Positions 33,112 to 41,121 of a DNA stretch of 64,000 nucleotides are shown one piece after another. Numbering within the stretch: the stretch's first letter is position 1; the number at the start of each line of letters is the position of its first letter. The position numbers were made by a program, and so were the translations under genes. Under the pieces are notes generated by a model, which saw nothing but the letters and a program-made list of their open reading frames with translations, did not search any database and was not told the origin of the DNA. Source of the DNA: Patescibacteria group bacterium (GTDB lineage: Bacteria; Patescibacteriota; Minisyncoccia; Phycocordibacterales; BOKC01); assembly GCA_016860785.1 (NCBI GenBank), contig BOKC01000004.1, positions 1-64,000 on the forward strand. Reading direction: 5' to 3'.

Positions 33112-33144
33112 GGGCGCTATCTGTATGGGGCGCCTTTTTCTTTT
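33112..33144 (+). terminator. Terminator of the 55-aa gene
   Basis: GGCGC (33113-33117) pairs with GCGCC (33130-33134) over a 12-nt loop, followed by TTTTTCTTTT. The stem is short but G-C only. It just touches the 3' end of the convergent gene at 33143-33550. Confidence 0.75.
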
Positions 33145-33550
33145 AGAAGTTTTTAAAAACTTTCCGGAAGAAAAATAGAGAAGCCAAAAGTCCGCCGGCA
33201 AAAGCCGAAAAGATATCAGAAACTGTGTCTTGAATATAATCAAAGTCGTTAAGAGAAGTCAGACCAAATTTTAGTTCAAAAATTTCCCAAAAAACAGCAA
33301 CGATCACAATAAAAGACGTTGCCAAGAAAGACAGAATCGCCGGATTTTTACGTTCAACATCAAGCAAAAACGCTCCAGAAAAAACCAAAAGCCAGAGAAA
33401 AAACAAGACTGTCCAAAAACCGCCAACAAAGTGCATCAAAATATCAAACCACCAGAGTTCGTAATACAAATAGAAATAGATGGCTACCGTGTGTAAAATA
33501 GCAATAGCGACAATGAGTCCTAGGATAATTTTTAGAATTTTATTTTCCAT
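33143..33550 (-). CDS. DUF2238/VanZ-like small membrane protein
   Basis: The 135-aa protein has four membrane helices. Polar motifs recall the DUF2238 (E. coli YjdF) family: WWFDILMHFVGGFW in helix 2, VFWEIFELKFG in helix 3, and YIQDTVSDIFSAFAGGL in helix 4. The conserved D..HF.GG, E..E and QD...D residues line one side, as in an active or binding site, but the function is unknown. The gene has a structured leader with a possible terminator/antiterminator at 33592-33752, so its expression may respond to a ligand. Confidence 0.7.
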   Translation of the reverse strand: MENKILKIILGLIVAIAILHTVAIYFYLYYELWWFDILMHFVGGFWTVLFFLWLLVFSGAFLLDVERKNPAILSFLATSFIVIVAVFWEIFELKFGLTSLNDFDYIQDTVSDIFSAFAGGLLASLFFFRKVFKNF

Positions 33551-33591
33551 TTTTTAACTAGTTTTGCACGCCTTAATGATATCACAGTGCC

Positions 33592-33752
33592 AAAACTAAA
33601 ATTCCCCCGCTTCGGACGGAAGAATTTTAGTGGGGGTCATTTGAAAACATTTGCCCTATAAAATCATAGGTGGGTGCTCTCAACTCTACTCCGAGGAGTA
33701 GAGCAATTTGAACTCCCTGACAAATGTCATAGAGAATGTTTCAAACAACCCC
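33592..33752 (-). ncRNA. Candidate riboswitch-like attenuator RNA
   Basis: A minus-strand TATAAT (33759-33764) precedes a folded region. An outer stem joins 33735-33745 to 33640-33651 and encloses three hairpins: TGACA/TGTCA at 33718-33729, CTCTACTC/GAGTAGAG at 33684-33703 with a 4-nt loop, and CCTAT/ATAGG at 33655-33670. A terminator-like stem CTAAAATTC/GAATTTTAG (33596-33630) with TTTT follows. On the RNA, CCCCC (33632-33636) can instead pair with GGGGG inside the terminator (33605-33609), which excludes it. The gene at 33550 begins 42 nt further. No known riboswitch class is recognised; a stand-alone small RNA is the alternative. Confidence 0.55.
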
Positions 33753-33779
33753 TTATAGATTATACCAAAAACAAGAGAA

Positions 33780-34382
33780 TTACTCCAAAATCCCGTCTAG
33801 ATTTACATCGTATGTGATTTGTTCCTGAACTAATCGATAATTTACGATTTCATTTCCGTCAAACCAAAGAGAAATTTCTTTTTGAGCTTCATCGGTTGAG
33901 CCAGAAGCGTGAATAAGATTTCTGATAGCTCGGCCGTCAGTGTCAGCCATTTGATATGAATCCAAAACAAAGTCACCTCTGATAGTTCCAACATCGCTTG
34001 AACGGGGTTCCGTGCCTCCAGTAATTTTTCGAACAACCTCAACCGCATGAGCGCCTTGCCAAACCATTGCCACAACTGGGCCGGATGTTAAATATTTTTT
34101 CAAATTTTCCAAAACTTTGTTGCCAACTTCCATCGGATCTGTTGAGGGAGGAGTTTGCCCTTTCTTCTCATAAGCCAAAATCGCCTTTTCACCAGTTTTT
34201 TGAATCCATTCCGGATCAACTGTGTAGTGAGCGTGAACTTGATCTTCTTTCGGCACCACAATTTTGAGCCCAACGAGCTTTAAGCCGATTCTTTCATATC
34301 GTCCAATAATCTCGCCGATCAAAGTCCTCTGAATTCCATCGGGCTTAATTATAACTAGTGTTTTTTCTTTGCTTGGGTGCAT
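33780..34382 (-). CDS. ndk: Nucleoside diphosphate kinase
   Basis: Ndk equilibrates nucleoside di- and triphosphates. The 200-aa protein has the N-terminal KTLVIIKPDGIQRTLIGEII, the GPVVAMVWQGAHAVEVVRKITG strand-helix pair, TIRGDF and the active-site NLIHASGS, whose His is phosphorylated. It is about 55 residues longer than the usual 140-150 because of an insertion between the kpn-like helix and the GPVVAM strand (about residues 55-100). The fold should be kept. It lies after map, outside the ribosomal genes proper, where infA and rpmJ are found in many bacteria. Confidence 0.95.
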   Translation of the reverse strand: MHPSKEKTLVIIKPDGIQRTLIGEIIGRYERIGLKLVGLKIVVPKEDQVHAHYTVDPEWIQKTGEKAILAYEKKGQTPPSTDPMEVGNKVLENLKKYLTSGPVVAMVWQGAHAVEVVRKITGGTEPRSSDVGTIRGDFVLDSYQMADTDGRAIRNLIHASGSTDEAQKEISLWFDGNEIVNYRLVQEQITYDVNLDGILE

Positions 34383-34467
34383 AGTAAATTAATTTGTAGC
34401 TAACAGTCTGTAGTTGATAATGCAAAAAGTATAGAAGAATTTACTAAAAATAGCAAAATCGCGAACT

Positions 34468-35232
34468 TCAACAAGTCAACACCTCCGGGCCTTTTTCGGT
34501 AATCGCAATTGTATGTTCAAAATGAGCGCAAAGGGATTTGTCTTTGGTGCTAATAGTAAATCCATCTTTTTCCAGAGAAATCTCACCACTGCCAAGACAA
34601 AGCATTGGCTCAATCGCTAAAACCATACCAATTTTTAGCTTCATGCCATTCCCCCTCCTTCCAGTATTCGGAATAAGCGGATCCTCATGGACCTTGTGAC
34701 CAACACCGTGTCCGGCCAGTCCTTTTGCCAAATCAAAACCGTATTTTTTGGCTGTTTTCTCTATAGCAAAACCGATATCACCAACAAAGTTTCCTGATTT
34801 AGCTTCCTTAATTCCAGTTTCAAGACATTCCCTTGTCGCCTTAAGTAAGAGCTGAGTTTCTTTTTGAATCTTGCCTATCGGAAAAGTTATTGCTGAATCT
34901 GTTATAAGACCCAGATGATTAAGACCCATATCAACAGAAATAATATCCCCGTCTTTTAAAATTTTTTCGGGAGAAGGCAGGCCGTGGACCAATTCCTCAT
35001 TTACTGAAACGCAAAGGGTTGCCGGATATGGCCGGCCATTTTCTTCCGGGCAATAATTTAAAAACGCCGGTTTGTCGCCACCTTCATCTGCCAACCGAAA
35101 AGCTAAATCATCAAGATCTTTGGTGCTAATTCCGGGTTTTGAGGCACTTTTTATCTTGGCAAGAATCCGAGCCAAACGTCGTCCGCCCTCCCGCAAAATT
35201 TCTATTTCCTCTTTGTTTTTTAAAATAGACAA
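34468..35232 (-). CDS. map: Methionine aminopeptidase, type I
   Basis: The 254-aa enzyme removes N-terminal methionine from new proteins. Metal ligands are visible: Asp in SVDMG, Asp in LITDSAITF, His in AGHGVGHKVHEDP, Glu in AIEPM and Glu near FEHTIAIT. Length and the absence of an N-terminal zinc extension place it in type Ia. It follows adk (9 nt) and secY in the standard spc-operon order secY-adk-map. Confidence 0.97.
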   Translation of the reverse strand: MSILKNKEEIEILREGGRRLARILAKIKSASKPGISTKDLDDLAFRLADEGGDKPAFLNYCPEENGRPYPATLCVSVNEELVHGLPSPEKILKDGDIISVDMGLNHLGLITDSAITFPIGKIQKETQLLLKATRECLETGIKEAKSGNFVGDIGFAIEKTAKKYGFDLAKGLAGHGVGHKVHEDPLIPNTGRRGNGMKLKIGMVLAIEPMLCLGSGEISLEKDGFTISTKDKSLCAHFEHTIAITEKGPEVLTC

Positions 35233-35241
35233 TTGGAAAAA

Positions 35242-35835
35242 TTAGATTCCGGATTTTTGAATTATTTCTTCGTAAACTTTCTCTATAGGTTGTTCGCCGT
35301 TAATCTCCAAAAGATTATAATCAGGATTATTCCTAAAGAAATCAACCGAGGGCGCCACCTCTTTTTCATACCAATCAAGACGGCTGTTTATGTATTCTTC
35401 GGTGTCATCTTTCCGGCCCCTTGATTTAAGTCTTTCCATAGACCAGTCGCGAGAAACATTTAAAGAAACCACAAACGGCTTGTCTAATTTGTAGAATTTC
35501 AAAGCCGAATCCAAAACCGGCGCTTCATATGGTCTACGACACAAACCGTCAAGCACCAAATCTTCTTCACCAGTAAAATTTTCATTCAAATGACTCGTCC
35601 AAAGCCAGACCGGCAAGAAAGCCGGTAGAAGTCCACCTTTGTCTATGATTTCTTTGGTCAGACGACTGGTATAACCGCCACTAATTATAAATTCCCTTAT
35701 TTTTTGGCCGGTTTCTATGTAAATAACTTTCCGTCCTTGTTTATTTTCCAAAAAATCTATCAAGAGCTTGGCTTGTGTGCCTTTGCCAGAGCCAGACGGG
35801 CCAAAAAACATGAAAGTTCGTGTTCGCATTTGCAT
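35242..35835 (-). CDS. adk: Adenylate kinase
   Basis: The 197-aa protein has the P-loop GPSGSGKGTQAKLL (about residues 13-26), the AMP-binding segment, and the DGLCRRPYEAPVLD region corresponding to the usual DGFPR motif. The motif is changed to DGLCRRP, and the LID appears short and without zinc cysteines. It interconverts ATP, ADP and AMP. The gene begins 3 nt after secY ends. Divergence from typical Adk (around 215 aa) is moderate, so a related nucleoside monophosphate kinase is possible, but gene order favours Adk. Confidence 0.9.
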   Translation of the reverse strand: MQMRTRTFMFFGPSGSGKGTQAKLLIDFLENKQGRKVIYIETGQKIREFIISGGYTSRLTKEIIDKGGLLPAFLPVWLWTSHLNENFTGEEDLVLDGLCRRPYEAPVLDSALKFYKLDKPFVVSLNVSRDWSMERLKSRGRKDDTEEYINSRLDWYEKEVAPSVDFFRNNPDYNLLEINGEQPIEKVYEEIIQKSGI

Positions 35836-35838
35836 CTT

Positions 35839-37110
35839 TTAATATTCTCTTGCTGTTATCTGGGCTTCGATTTTCTTTATCAAATCAATCACAACCGAAA
35901 CAACAATCAGAAGGCCTGTGCCACCGATAGCAAAAGCGGTGATGTCGGTTAAAGCCACCATAACAAGGGGTAAAACAGCGATAATACCCAAAAACGAAGC
36001 GCCAACCAAAGTCAGGCGAGTTAAAATCTTTCCAACATAAGAAGAAGTGTTTTCTCCGGGACGAACTCCGGGGATAAAAGCTCCGCTCTTCTGCAAATGG
36101 GTCGCGGTCGTATTCGGGTCAAAAGTTACAGCAGTATAAAAATAGGTGAATAAGAAAACCAGACCAAAATAGACTGTCGCGTAAATCCACGGCTGTTCAA
36201 CAATTCTCAAAAGAATTTGAGAAACATTTTGAACTGTCAAATTATCAATACTACCTAAAAAATTTAAGACCATTTGCGGGAAAAGAAGAATAGAGAGCGC
36301 AAAGATAATCGGAATTACTCCAGCTTGATTCAAACGTAGCGGTAAATAAGTTGAAACTCCACCAAAGACTCGAGAGCCCCTGATTCTCTTGCTATAAGTA
36401 ATTGGGATTGGTCGCTCGGCTTCAGTAATAAAGACTACACCGTAAGTTATCGCTAGAGCGGCAACAAAAGCGGCAAGATAAATTGGTAATTGCGATATTT
36501 CGAAAGTAAACAAAAGCTGGGTAATAGTTGAAGGTAAGACGGCGACAATACCGGCAAAAATTAATATTGAAACTCCATTGCCAATACCAAATTCCGAAAT
36601 TAATTCGCCAATCCACATAAGCAAAATTGAACCGGCGGCAATAATCAAAACGTTCACTGACTGATCAGTTAAAGTCATTTCTGCAAGCACGCCCTGTGAG
36701 CGAAGAAAAGCCAAAAAACCAAAACCCTGAATGAAAGCAAGAGGCACGGTCAAAAATCTTGAATACTGATTAAATTTTTTCCTGCCCGCGTCCCCCTCCT
36801 CCTGATACATGGCTTTAAGTTTGGGCGACATAATGGTCAGAAGCTGCATAATAATAGAAGCGGTAATATAAGGCGAAACACCAAGCATCACAATCGAAAG
36901 ATTGGCCAAACCACCACCGGAAAAAATGTTCAAAAGACCCAGAAATTGATTGTCAGAAAAAAACCTCTCTAACTGAAAAGCGTCAACTCCGGGAATGGGG
37001 ATGGATGCCAGCATCCTGAAGACTACTAAAGCCCCAAGGACAAAAAATATTCTTTTTCTCAAAATCCTATCTTGGAAGATGAGTTTTAACTTTGTGCTAA
37101 ATCCACTCAT
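35839..37110 (-). CDS. secY: Protein translocase subunit SecY
   Basis: SecY forms the protein-conducting channel of the inner membrane. The 423-aa protein has ten membrane helices and the typical landmarks: an N-terminal IFFVLGALVVFRMLASIPIPGVD, the plug region after helix 1, NGVSILIF in helix 4, and a cytoplasmic loop with RGVP-like RIRGSRVFGG. It starts 4 nt after rplO ends, in standard order. Confidence 0.97.
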   Translation of the reverse strand: MSGFSTKLKLIFQDRILRKRIFFVLGALVVFRMLASIPIPGVDAFQLERFFSDNQFLGLLNIFSGGGLANLSIVMLGVSPYITASIIMQLLTIMSPKLKAMYQEEGDAGRKKFNQYSRFLTVPLAFIQGFGFLAFLRSQGVLAEMTLTDQSVNVLIIAAGSILLMWIGELISEFGIGNGVSILIFAGIVAVLPSTITQLLFTFEISQLPIYLAAFVAALAITYGVVFITEAERPIPITYSKRIRGSRVFGGVSTYLPLRLNQAGVIPIIFALSILLFPQMVLNFLGSIDNLTVQNVSQILLRIVEQPWIYATVYFGLVFLFTYFYTAVTFDPNTTATHLQKSGAFIPGVRPGENTSSYVGKILTRLTLVGASFLGIIAVLPLVMVALTDITAFAIGGTGLLIVVSVVIDLIKKIEAQITAREY

Positions 37111-37114
37111 ATTT

Positions 37115-37543
37115 TTATTTTACCTCGCCTCCGGCTTTCTCAATTGCAGACTTTGCAGAACTGGAAAACAAACATCCGGACAGAACAATCTTTTTAGTTA
37201 GTTTACCATCAGACAAGACTTTTACTCCAATCGCCAAATCTTTTCTGGTAATCAAATTTTTCTTAGATAAAGAATCAGGACTAACCTCTTCGCCAGATGA
37301 AAAATTATCTTCTATATCTTGTAGAGAAATAATTACAGGCTTAATCTGAAAACTCTTGAATCTATAACCTCTTTTTTTAGGCAAACGCTTTATCAAATCT
37401 CTAACTTCCGGTCTTAATTTGCGACCGGCTCGAGCTTTTTGCCCCTTCATACCACGACCGGAAGTTTTTCCTCTCTTACCTCCACGTCCAACCTGACGGG
37501 ATTTTTTGTTTTTGGTTTTTGGTTTTAAGTTGTGTAACTGCAT
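37115..37543 (-). CDS. rplO: 50S ribosomal protein L15
   Basis: The 142-aa protein has the Gly/Arg/Lys-rich L15 start (RQVGRGGKRGKTSGRGMKGQ) and the C-terminal strand region ending KSAIEKAGGEVK. In most bacteria rpmD (L30) stands between rpsE and rplO; here only 21 nt separate them and no L30 frame exists, as expected for the Candidate Phyla Radiation. Confidence 0.96.
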   Translation of the reverse strand: MQLHNLKPKTKNKKSRQVGRGGKRGKTSGRGMKGQKARAGRKLRPEVRDLIKRLPKKRGYRFKSFQIKPVIISLQDIEDNFSSGEEVSPDSLSKKNLITRKDLAIGVKVLSDGKLTKKIVLSGCLFSSSAKSAIEKAGGEVK

Positions 37544-37564
37544 AGTGTTTAATTTATTTCAAAT

Positions 37565-38128
37565 CTAACCTTGAAACTGAACTAATGCTTCTATTGCCGC
37601 TTTGGCATTATTTAGCTTATTTTTGCTACCGGAGACAACCTTAGAATTTATATTCTTTATTCCTGCCAATTCCACCACGTCTCGAACGGAGCTTCCGGCT
37701 AATATTCCTCTACCGGGAGCCGGCATCATTATCACTTTTGAGCTAGAAAATTTACCTTTTACCAAATGTGGAATAGAGGAGTCTTTGGTTAAAGATATAT
37801 TTATCAAATTTTTCTTTGCATCTCTGTAAGCTTTTTCAATCGCAACCGGAGTATCATTTGACTTGCCAAGCCCGACACCGACTGATCCTTTTCTATTACC
37901 GGCAACTAAGGCCACACTAAAACTAAAGCGTCTTCCACCAGAAACAACTCTGGCAACCCTGCGGATCTCTATGATCTTCTGTTCAAATTCCGGCTTAGGT
38001 CGGCCGGCTTTTTCGAATTTGTCCGAACGGCGCCTTCTATTTTTTGCAAAGACCGGCTTGTCGGAACGCTGTTTGTTGTCTGCAACTTCAGCCCCTGCTT
38101 TTTCCTCTTTTTTTTCTTCTGTTTTCAT
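37565..38128 (-). CDS. rpsE: 30S ribosomal protein S5
   Basis: The 187-aa protein has a Lys/Glu-rich N-terminal extension of about 40 residues. The S5 double-stranded RNA-binding domain follows (EIRRVARVVSGGRRFSFSVALVAGN), then the C-terminal domain with VIMMPAPGRGILAG and a helix ending NAAKAAIEAL-like. S5 guards decoding accuracy and 30S assembly. It stands 17 nt after rplR. Confidence 0.96.
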   Translation of the reverse strand: MKTEEKKEEKAGAEVADNKQRSDKPVFAKNRRRRSDKFEKAGRPKPEFEQKIIEIRRVARVVSGGRRFSFSVALVAGNRKGSVGVGLGKSNDTPVAIEKAYRDAKKNLINISLTKDSSIPHLVKGKFSSSKVIMMPAPGRGILAGSSVRDVVELAGIKNINSKVVSGSKNKLNNAKAAIEALVQFQG

Positions 38129-38145
38129 AATCTTTAAAAAACAAA

Positions 38146-38484
38146 TTAAAATTCTAGACCACCCTCTCTCAACCCTTCTGCTAAAGCCTTGATTTTACCA
38201 CCAAACAAATAACCTCCTCTATCAAAAACTATCTTTGTAATTTTCTTTTCTTTAGCTTTCTCGGCCAACAATTTGCCGGCTTGTTTGGCTCTTTCGGTAG
38301 GATTCTTACCTTCAACATTCTTAGTGTGAATAGCTACCAATGTCTCTCCGGTTTTATCATCAATGACTTGAGCGTAGATAGAAGTGTTGGATCGAAACAC
38401 ACTGACCCGTGGTCGCTCTACCGTGCCAAAAATTTTTGACCTTATTCTCTTTCTCCTTCTTTCTATCTTTGTTAAGACTTTCAT
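38146..38484 (-). CDS. rplR: 50S ribosomal protein L18
   Basis: The 112-aa protein binds 5S rRNA. Typical motifs are [39 protein letters not shown] and a C-terminal [24 protein letters not shown]. It lies between rplF and rpsE as usual. Confidence 0.96.
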   Translation of the reverse strand: MKVLTKIERRRKRIRSKIFGTVERPRVSVFRSNTSIYAQVIDDKTGETLVAIHTKNVEGKNPTERAKQAGKLLAEKAKEKKITKIVFDRGGYLFGGKIKALAEGLREGGLEF

Positions 38485-38502
38485 AGCTTTGTTTAAAAAT
38501 TT

Positions 38503-39036
38503 TTACGCAGACTTCTTGCCTTGTTTTCTTCTAATCTGTTCTCCTTCGTAATGAATACCTTTTCCTTTGTAAGGTTCTGGTTTCTTAACATCTCTCACTT
38601 TAGCGGCAAACTGCCCGACCATTTCTTTATCAATCCCGGAAATTTTTATTGAATCTTTTTCGGTCACAACATTTATCCCTCCAGGGATTTTTAACTCTAC
38701 GGGATGAGAGAAACCAACGTTTAAGACAATGCTATCGCCCTTAACCTCCGCTTTAAATCCAATACCCTCTATTACGAGTTTTTTCTCAAAACCGGCGTTT
38801 ACCCCACTTACCATATTGGCAACATGAGAAGCGTAGGTTCCCCAGAGAACTTGGCTGAAATTATCTTTCTTTGCAGGTGTTAACTTTACCGAATTATCCT
38901 CAACAGAAATTTTGATATTGTCGTTAAACTTTCTGGAAATCTCACCTTTTGGGCCCTTTACCAGCAAAAGACCGTCGTTTAAACTGACAGTGGTATTCTC
39001 CGGTATAGAAATTGGTTTTTTTCCTATTCTGCTCAT
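38503..39036 (-). CDS. rplF: 50S ribosomal protein L6
   Basis: The 177-aa protein begins MSRIGKKPISIPENT and has two L6 folds plus the signature PEPYKGKGIHYEGE near the end. The ATG at 39036 is chosen because it gives the conserved MSRIGK start; an upstream in-frame codon at 39051 would overlap rpsH by 7 nt and add MVIKN. L6 lies near the factor-binding region. Confidence 0.96.
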   Translation of the reverse strand: MSRIGKKPISIPENTTVSLNDGLLLVKGPKGEISRKFNDNIKISVEDNSVKLTPAKKDNFSQVLWGTYASHVANMVSGVNAGFEKKLVIEGIGFKAEVKGDSIVLNVGFSHPVELKIPGGINVVTEKDSIKISGIDKEMVGQFAAKVRDVKKPEPYKGKGIHYEGEQIRRKQGKKSA

Positions 39037-39044
39037 ATTTTTTA

Positions 39045-39437
39045 TTACCAAATTCGAAACAAGGCCTCGCCGCCGATATTTTCTTTAATAGCTTCTCTGT
39101 CTGCCATAACTCCCTTGGGGGTCGTTAAAATCACGCGTCCAAAACCTTTTCTGACTGCCGCAATGTCCTTATTTTTCAAATACACCCTTCTTGAAAACTT
39201 GGAAACCCTTTCCGTACCTTTGACTTTCGGTTTTGAACCATCGTAAGAAATTTCAAATTCAATAGATCGGTCTCCGGGTTTTTTACCTTTCTGCGAAATC
39301 TTTTCTACAAAACCTTCTTTTTCAAGAACTTCCAACAAATTAAGCATTATTTTGGAATAAGAAACAGAAGCGTGCTTTTTCCCAGTTTGCGCCGCATTTT
39401 TAATTCTTATTAATAAATCGGATATTGGATCAGTCAT
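39045..39437 (-). CDS. rpsH: 30S ribosomal protein S8
   Basis: The 130-aa protein shows MTDPISDLLIRIKNA at the start, a central rRNA-binding stretch and the C-terminal GVMADREAIKENIGGEALFRIW, where the G.GGE..C region has Ala in place of Cys. S8 binds 16S rRNA and regulates spc genes in some bacteria. It follows rpsN by 33 nt. Confidence 0.96.
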   Translation of the reverse strand: MTDPISDLLIRIKNAAQTGKKHASVSYSKIMLNLLEVLEKEGFVEKISQKGKKPGDRSIEFEISYDGSKPKVKGTERVSKFSRRVYLKNKDIAAVRKGFGRVILTTPKGVMADREAIKENIGGEALFRIW

Positions 39438-39470
39438 TTTTTCAAATCTAGTGAAGAATAAATTAAAAAA

Positions 39471-39656
39471 TTACCAGCTTGATTTCTTAATCCCCGGTAA
39501 AACCCCTTCGTTCGCAAACTCCCTAAAACAAATTCGGCAGAGGTCAAAATCTCTCATATAACCCCTGCAACGACCGCACTTAAAACAACGCCGAACAGTT
39601 CGGGTTTGAAACTTTGGTTTTTTCTTTGATTTTGCAATTTGGGCTTTAGTGGCCAT
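39471..39656 (-). CDS. rpsN: 30S ribosomal protein S14, zinc-binding type
   Basis: The 61-aa product is the short zinc-ribbon S14 (sometimes rpsZ), with CFKCGRC and CRICFREFA forming two CxxC pairs. The N-terminus MATKAQIAKSKKKPKFQTR is basic. It is the first gene after an internal promoter at 39747-39774, so it may open a separate transcript that continues through rpsH and rplF to map. Confidence 0.96.
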   Translation of the reverse strand: MATKAQIAKSKKKPKFQTRTVRRCFKCGRCRGYMRDFDLCRICFREFANEGVLPGIKKSSW

Positions 39657-39657
39657 G

Positions 39658-39718
39658 AGAACTAGGGTTTAGCGACTAGGGTTTAGGGTTTAGGAAAATT
39701 CAAAACACCTAACCCTAA
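39658..39718. repeat. Telomere-like TAGGGTTTAGG spacer repeat
   Basis: Between the predicted start of the rpsN transcript and rpsN itself lie three or more copies of (AC)TAGGGTTTAG(GG/CG), followed by an inverted CCTAACCCTAA copy. The same wording occurs at 58440-58470 and related units occur at other spacers. It would lie in the 5' untranslated region and could fold back on itself. Confidence 0.7.
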
Positions 39719-39725
39719 TTAAAAT

Positions 39726-39774
39726 AGCTCTTGGTGAGCTTGTAAAAGAATAGCAAAAAACGATTTAAAGTCAA
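39726..39774 (-). promoter_or_regulatory. Internal promoter with 5'-terminal hairpin before rpsN
   Basis: On the minus strand TTGACT (39769-39774), a 16-nt spacer and TATTCT (39747-39752) are followed after 6 nt by a hairpin with arms AGCTC (39736-39740 and 39726-39730). The same module, with the same spacing, is found before rpsS (43522-43570). The hairpin would sit at the extreme 5' end of the mRNA. Confidence 0.8.
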
Positions 39775-39811
39775 ATCCAAGGGAGGGACTTGCCAAAAAG
39801 TTAAGTCCGCC

Positions 39812-40345
39812 CTACTTCTTAAAGGGTAGGCCAAGGTGTCTGAAAAAAGCTTCGGCTTCTGACTTATTTTTGGCTGTAGTTACAATCGTCACTGCCAAAC
39901 CAAAAACATCCTTTATATCTTCATCAGAAGTTTCAGGAAAAATGGTGTGTTCTTTAATACCGATAGTCAAATTGCCTATATCGTCAAGAAAATCAGAGGA
40001 AATACCTTTGAAATCTTTGGAGCGGGGCAGGGCTATTCTGATAAATCTCTCCAAAAAATCTATCATTCTCTTACCCCTTAAAGTAATCTGGTAACCAACA
40101 ATTTCACCTTGTCTTGATTTAAAATTAGCTATAGAAATCTTTGCTGGTCTAGGAGATGGTTTTTGACCAGTTATTTTTGCTAATCGATCTTCAATAACCT
40201 CAAGCTTCTTCTTGTCTTTTACAGATCCAACGCCGACACTCAAAACCACCTTCTCTAATCGAGGTGCTTGCATCTGACCTTGATAGCCCATAGCCGGCTT
40301 CAAAGCTTCAAAGGTCTTTTCCAATTTTTGCGCAATTTGAGTCAT
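39812..40345 (-). CDS. rplE: 50S ribosomal protein L5
   Basis: The 177-aa protein contacts 5S rRNA and P-site tRNA. Family motifs are APRLEKVVLSVGVG, LEVIEDRLAKITGQKP, FKSRQGEIVGYQITLRGKRM and IFPE near the C-terminus. It is last in this part of the operon before the internal promoter for rpsN. Confidence 0.96.
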   Translation of the reverse strand: MTQIAQKLEKTFEALKPAMGYQGQMQAPRLEKVVLSVGVGSVKDKKKLEVIEDRLAKITGQKPSPRPAKISIANFKSRQGEIVGYQITLRGKRMIDFLERFIRIALPRSKDFKGISSDFLDDIGNLTIGIKEHTIFPETSDEDIKDVFGLAVTIVTTAKNKSEAEAFFRHLGLPFKK

Positions 40346-40355
40346 AATCTTTTAA

Positions 40356-40664
40356 CTAATCAATTAATTGCCCGCTTTTTTTGGCATATCTTTTCATTCG
40401 GCCATTTTCTGAACGTTTTCCGATTCTTGTAGGTTTCTGGCTTTTAGGATCCACAAACATAACATTGGAAATATGAATTGGCATACTTTTATCAACCATC
40501 TGCCCTTTTTGACCTTGTTTTTTTGGTCTTTGGTGCGACTTAAACAAGTTAAGGCCCGGGATAATTACTTTATTGTTGTCGGTTAAAACCCTTTCAACTT
40601 TTCCCGATTTTCCTTTATCTTTTCCGGTAATTATTTTTACTGTGTCTCCTTTTTTTATTTTCAT
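40356..40664 (-). CDS. rplX: 50S ribosomal protein L24
   Basis: The 102-aa protein starts MKIKKGDTVKIITGKDKGKSGKV, the KOW motif of L24, and continues with INLFKSHQRP-like and IHISNVM elements. It starts 50S assembly. It lies between rplN and rplE as expected. Confidence 0.96.
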   Translation of the reverse strand: MKIKKGDTVKIITGKDKGKSGKVERVLTDNNKVIIPGLNLFKSHQRPKKQGQKGQMVDKSMPIHISNVMFVDPKSQKPTRIGKRSENGRMKRYAKKSGQLID

Positions 40665-40690
40665 ATTACAAATATTCTTGGCAACTTGTG

Positions 40691-41062
40691 TTATACGATT
40701 TCCGGTGCCAAAGAAACAATCTTTTGAAATCCTCTTTCACCTATCTCTCTTGGAATCGGACCGAATACGCGTCCGGCAATTGGCTCATTCTTCTCTTTCT
40801 CTAAAATAACTACTGCATTATCATCAAAACACACATATGACCCGTCCGAGCGACGGTAGGGTTTCTTCTGCCTAACAACCACTGCTCTCAAAACATCCTT
40901 TTTCTTGACCGCCTTTCTTGGTTCGGCTTTCTGAACTGATAAAACCAAAACGTCTCCAATCTGCGCATATCTTCTTTTAGAACCACCTAAAATCTTAAAA
41001 ACTCGGCCGATTTTGGCGCCGGAATTGTCGGTGATATTTACAATTGAACGAGGTTGAAGCAT
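40691..41062 (-). CDS. rplN: 50S ribosomal protein L14
   Basis: The 123-aa protein reads MLQPRSIVNITDNSGAKIGRV and contains RAVVVRQKKPYRRSDGSYVCFDDNAVVI and the C-terminal RVFGPIPREI signature. L14 is the docking site for silencing factor RsfS and contacts 16S rRNA. The 59-nt gap to rpsQ upstream shows no extra gene. Confidence 0.97.
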   Translation of the reverse strand: MLQPRSIVNITDNSGAKIGRVFKILGGSKRRYAQIGDVLVLSVQKAEPRKAVKKKDVLRAVVVRQKKPYRRSDGSYVCFDDNAVVILEKEKNEPIAGRVFGPIPREIGERGFQKIVSLAPEIV

Positions 41063-41121
41063 GTTTTAATTTTAAATTTCGGATTCTATGATTTGAAACC
41101 GGTGGTTTTAAACGACAGAAC

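Noticed and set aside
33143-33752. yjdF-type riboswitch assignment for the attenuator
   Set aside because: The downstream protein resembles DUF2238 (E. coli YjdF), which is unrelated to the B. subtilis yjdF gene that names that riboswitch; no aptamer consensus is visible.
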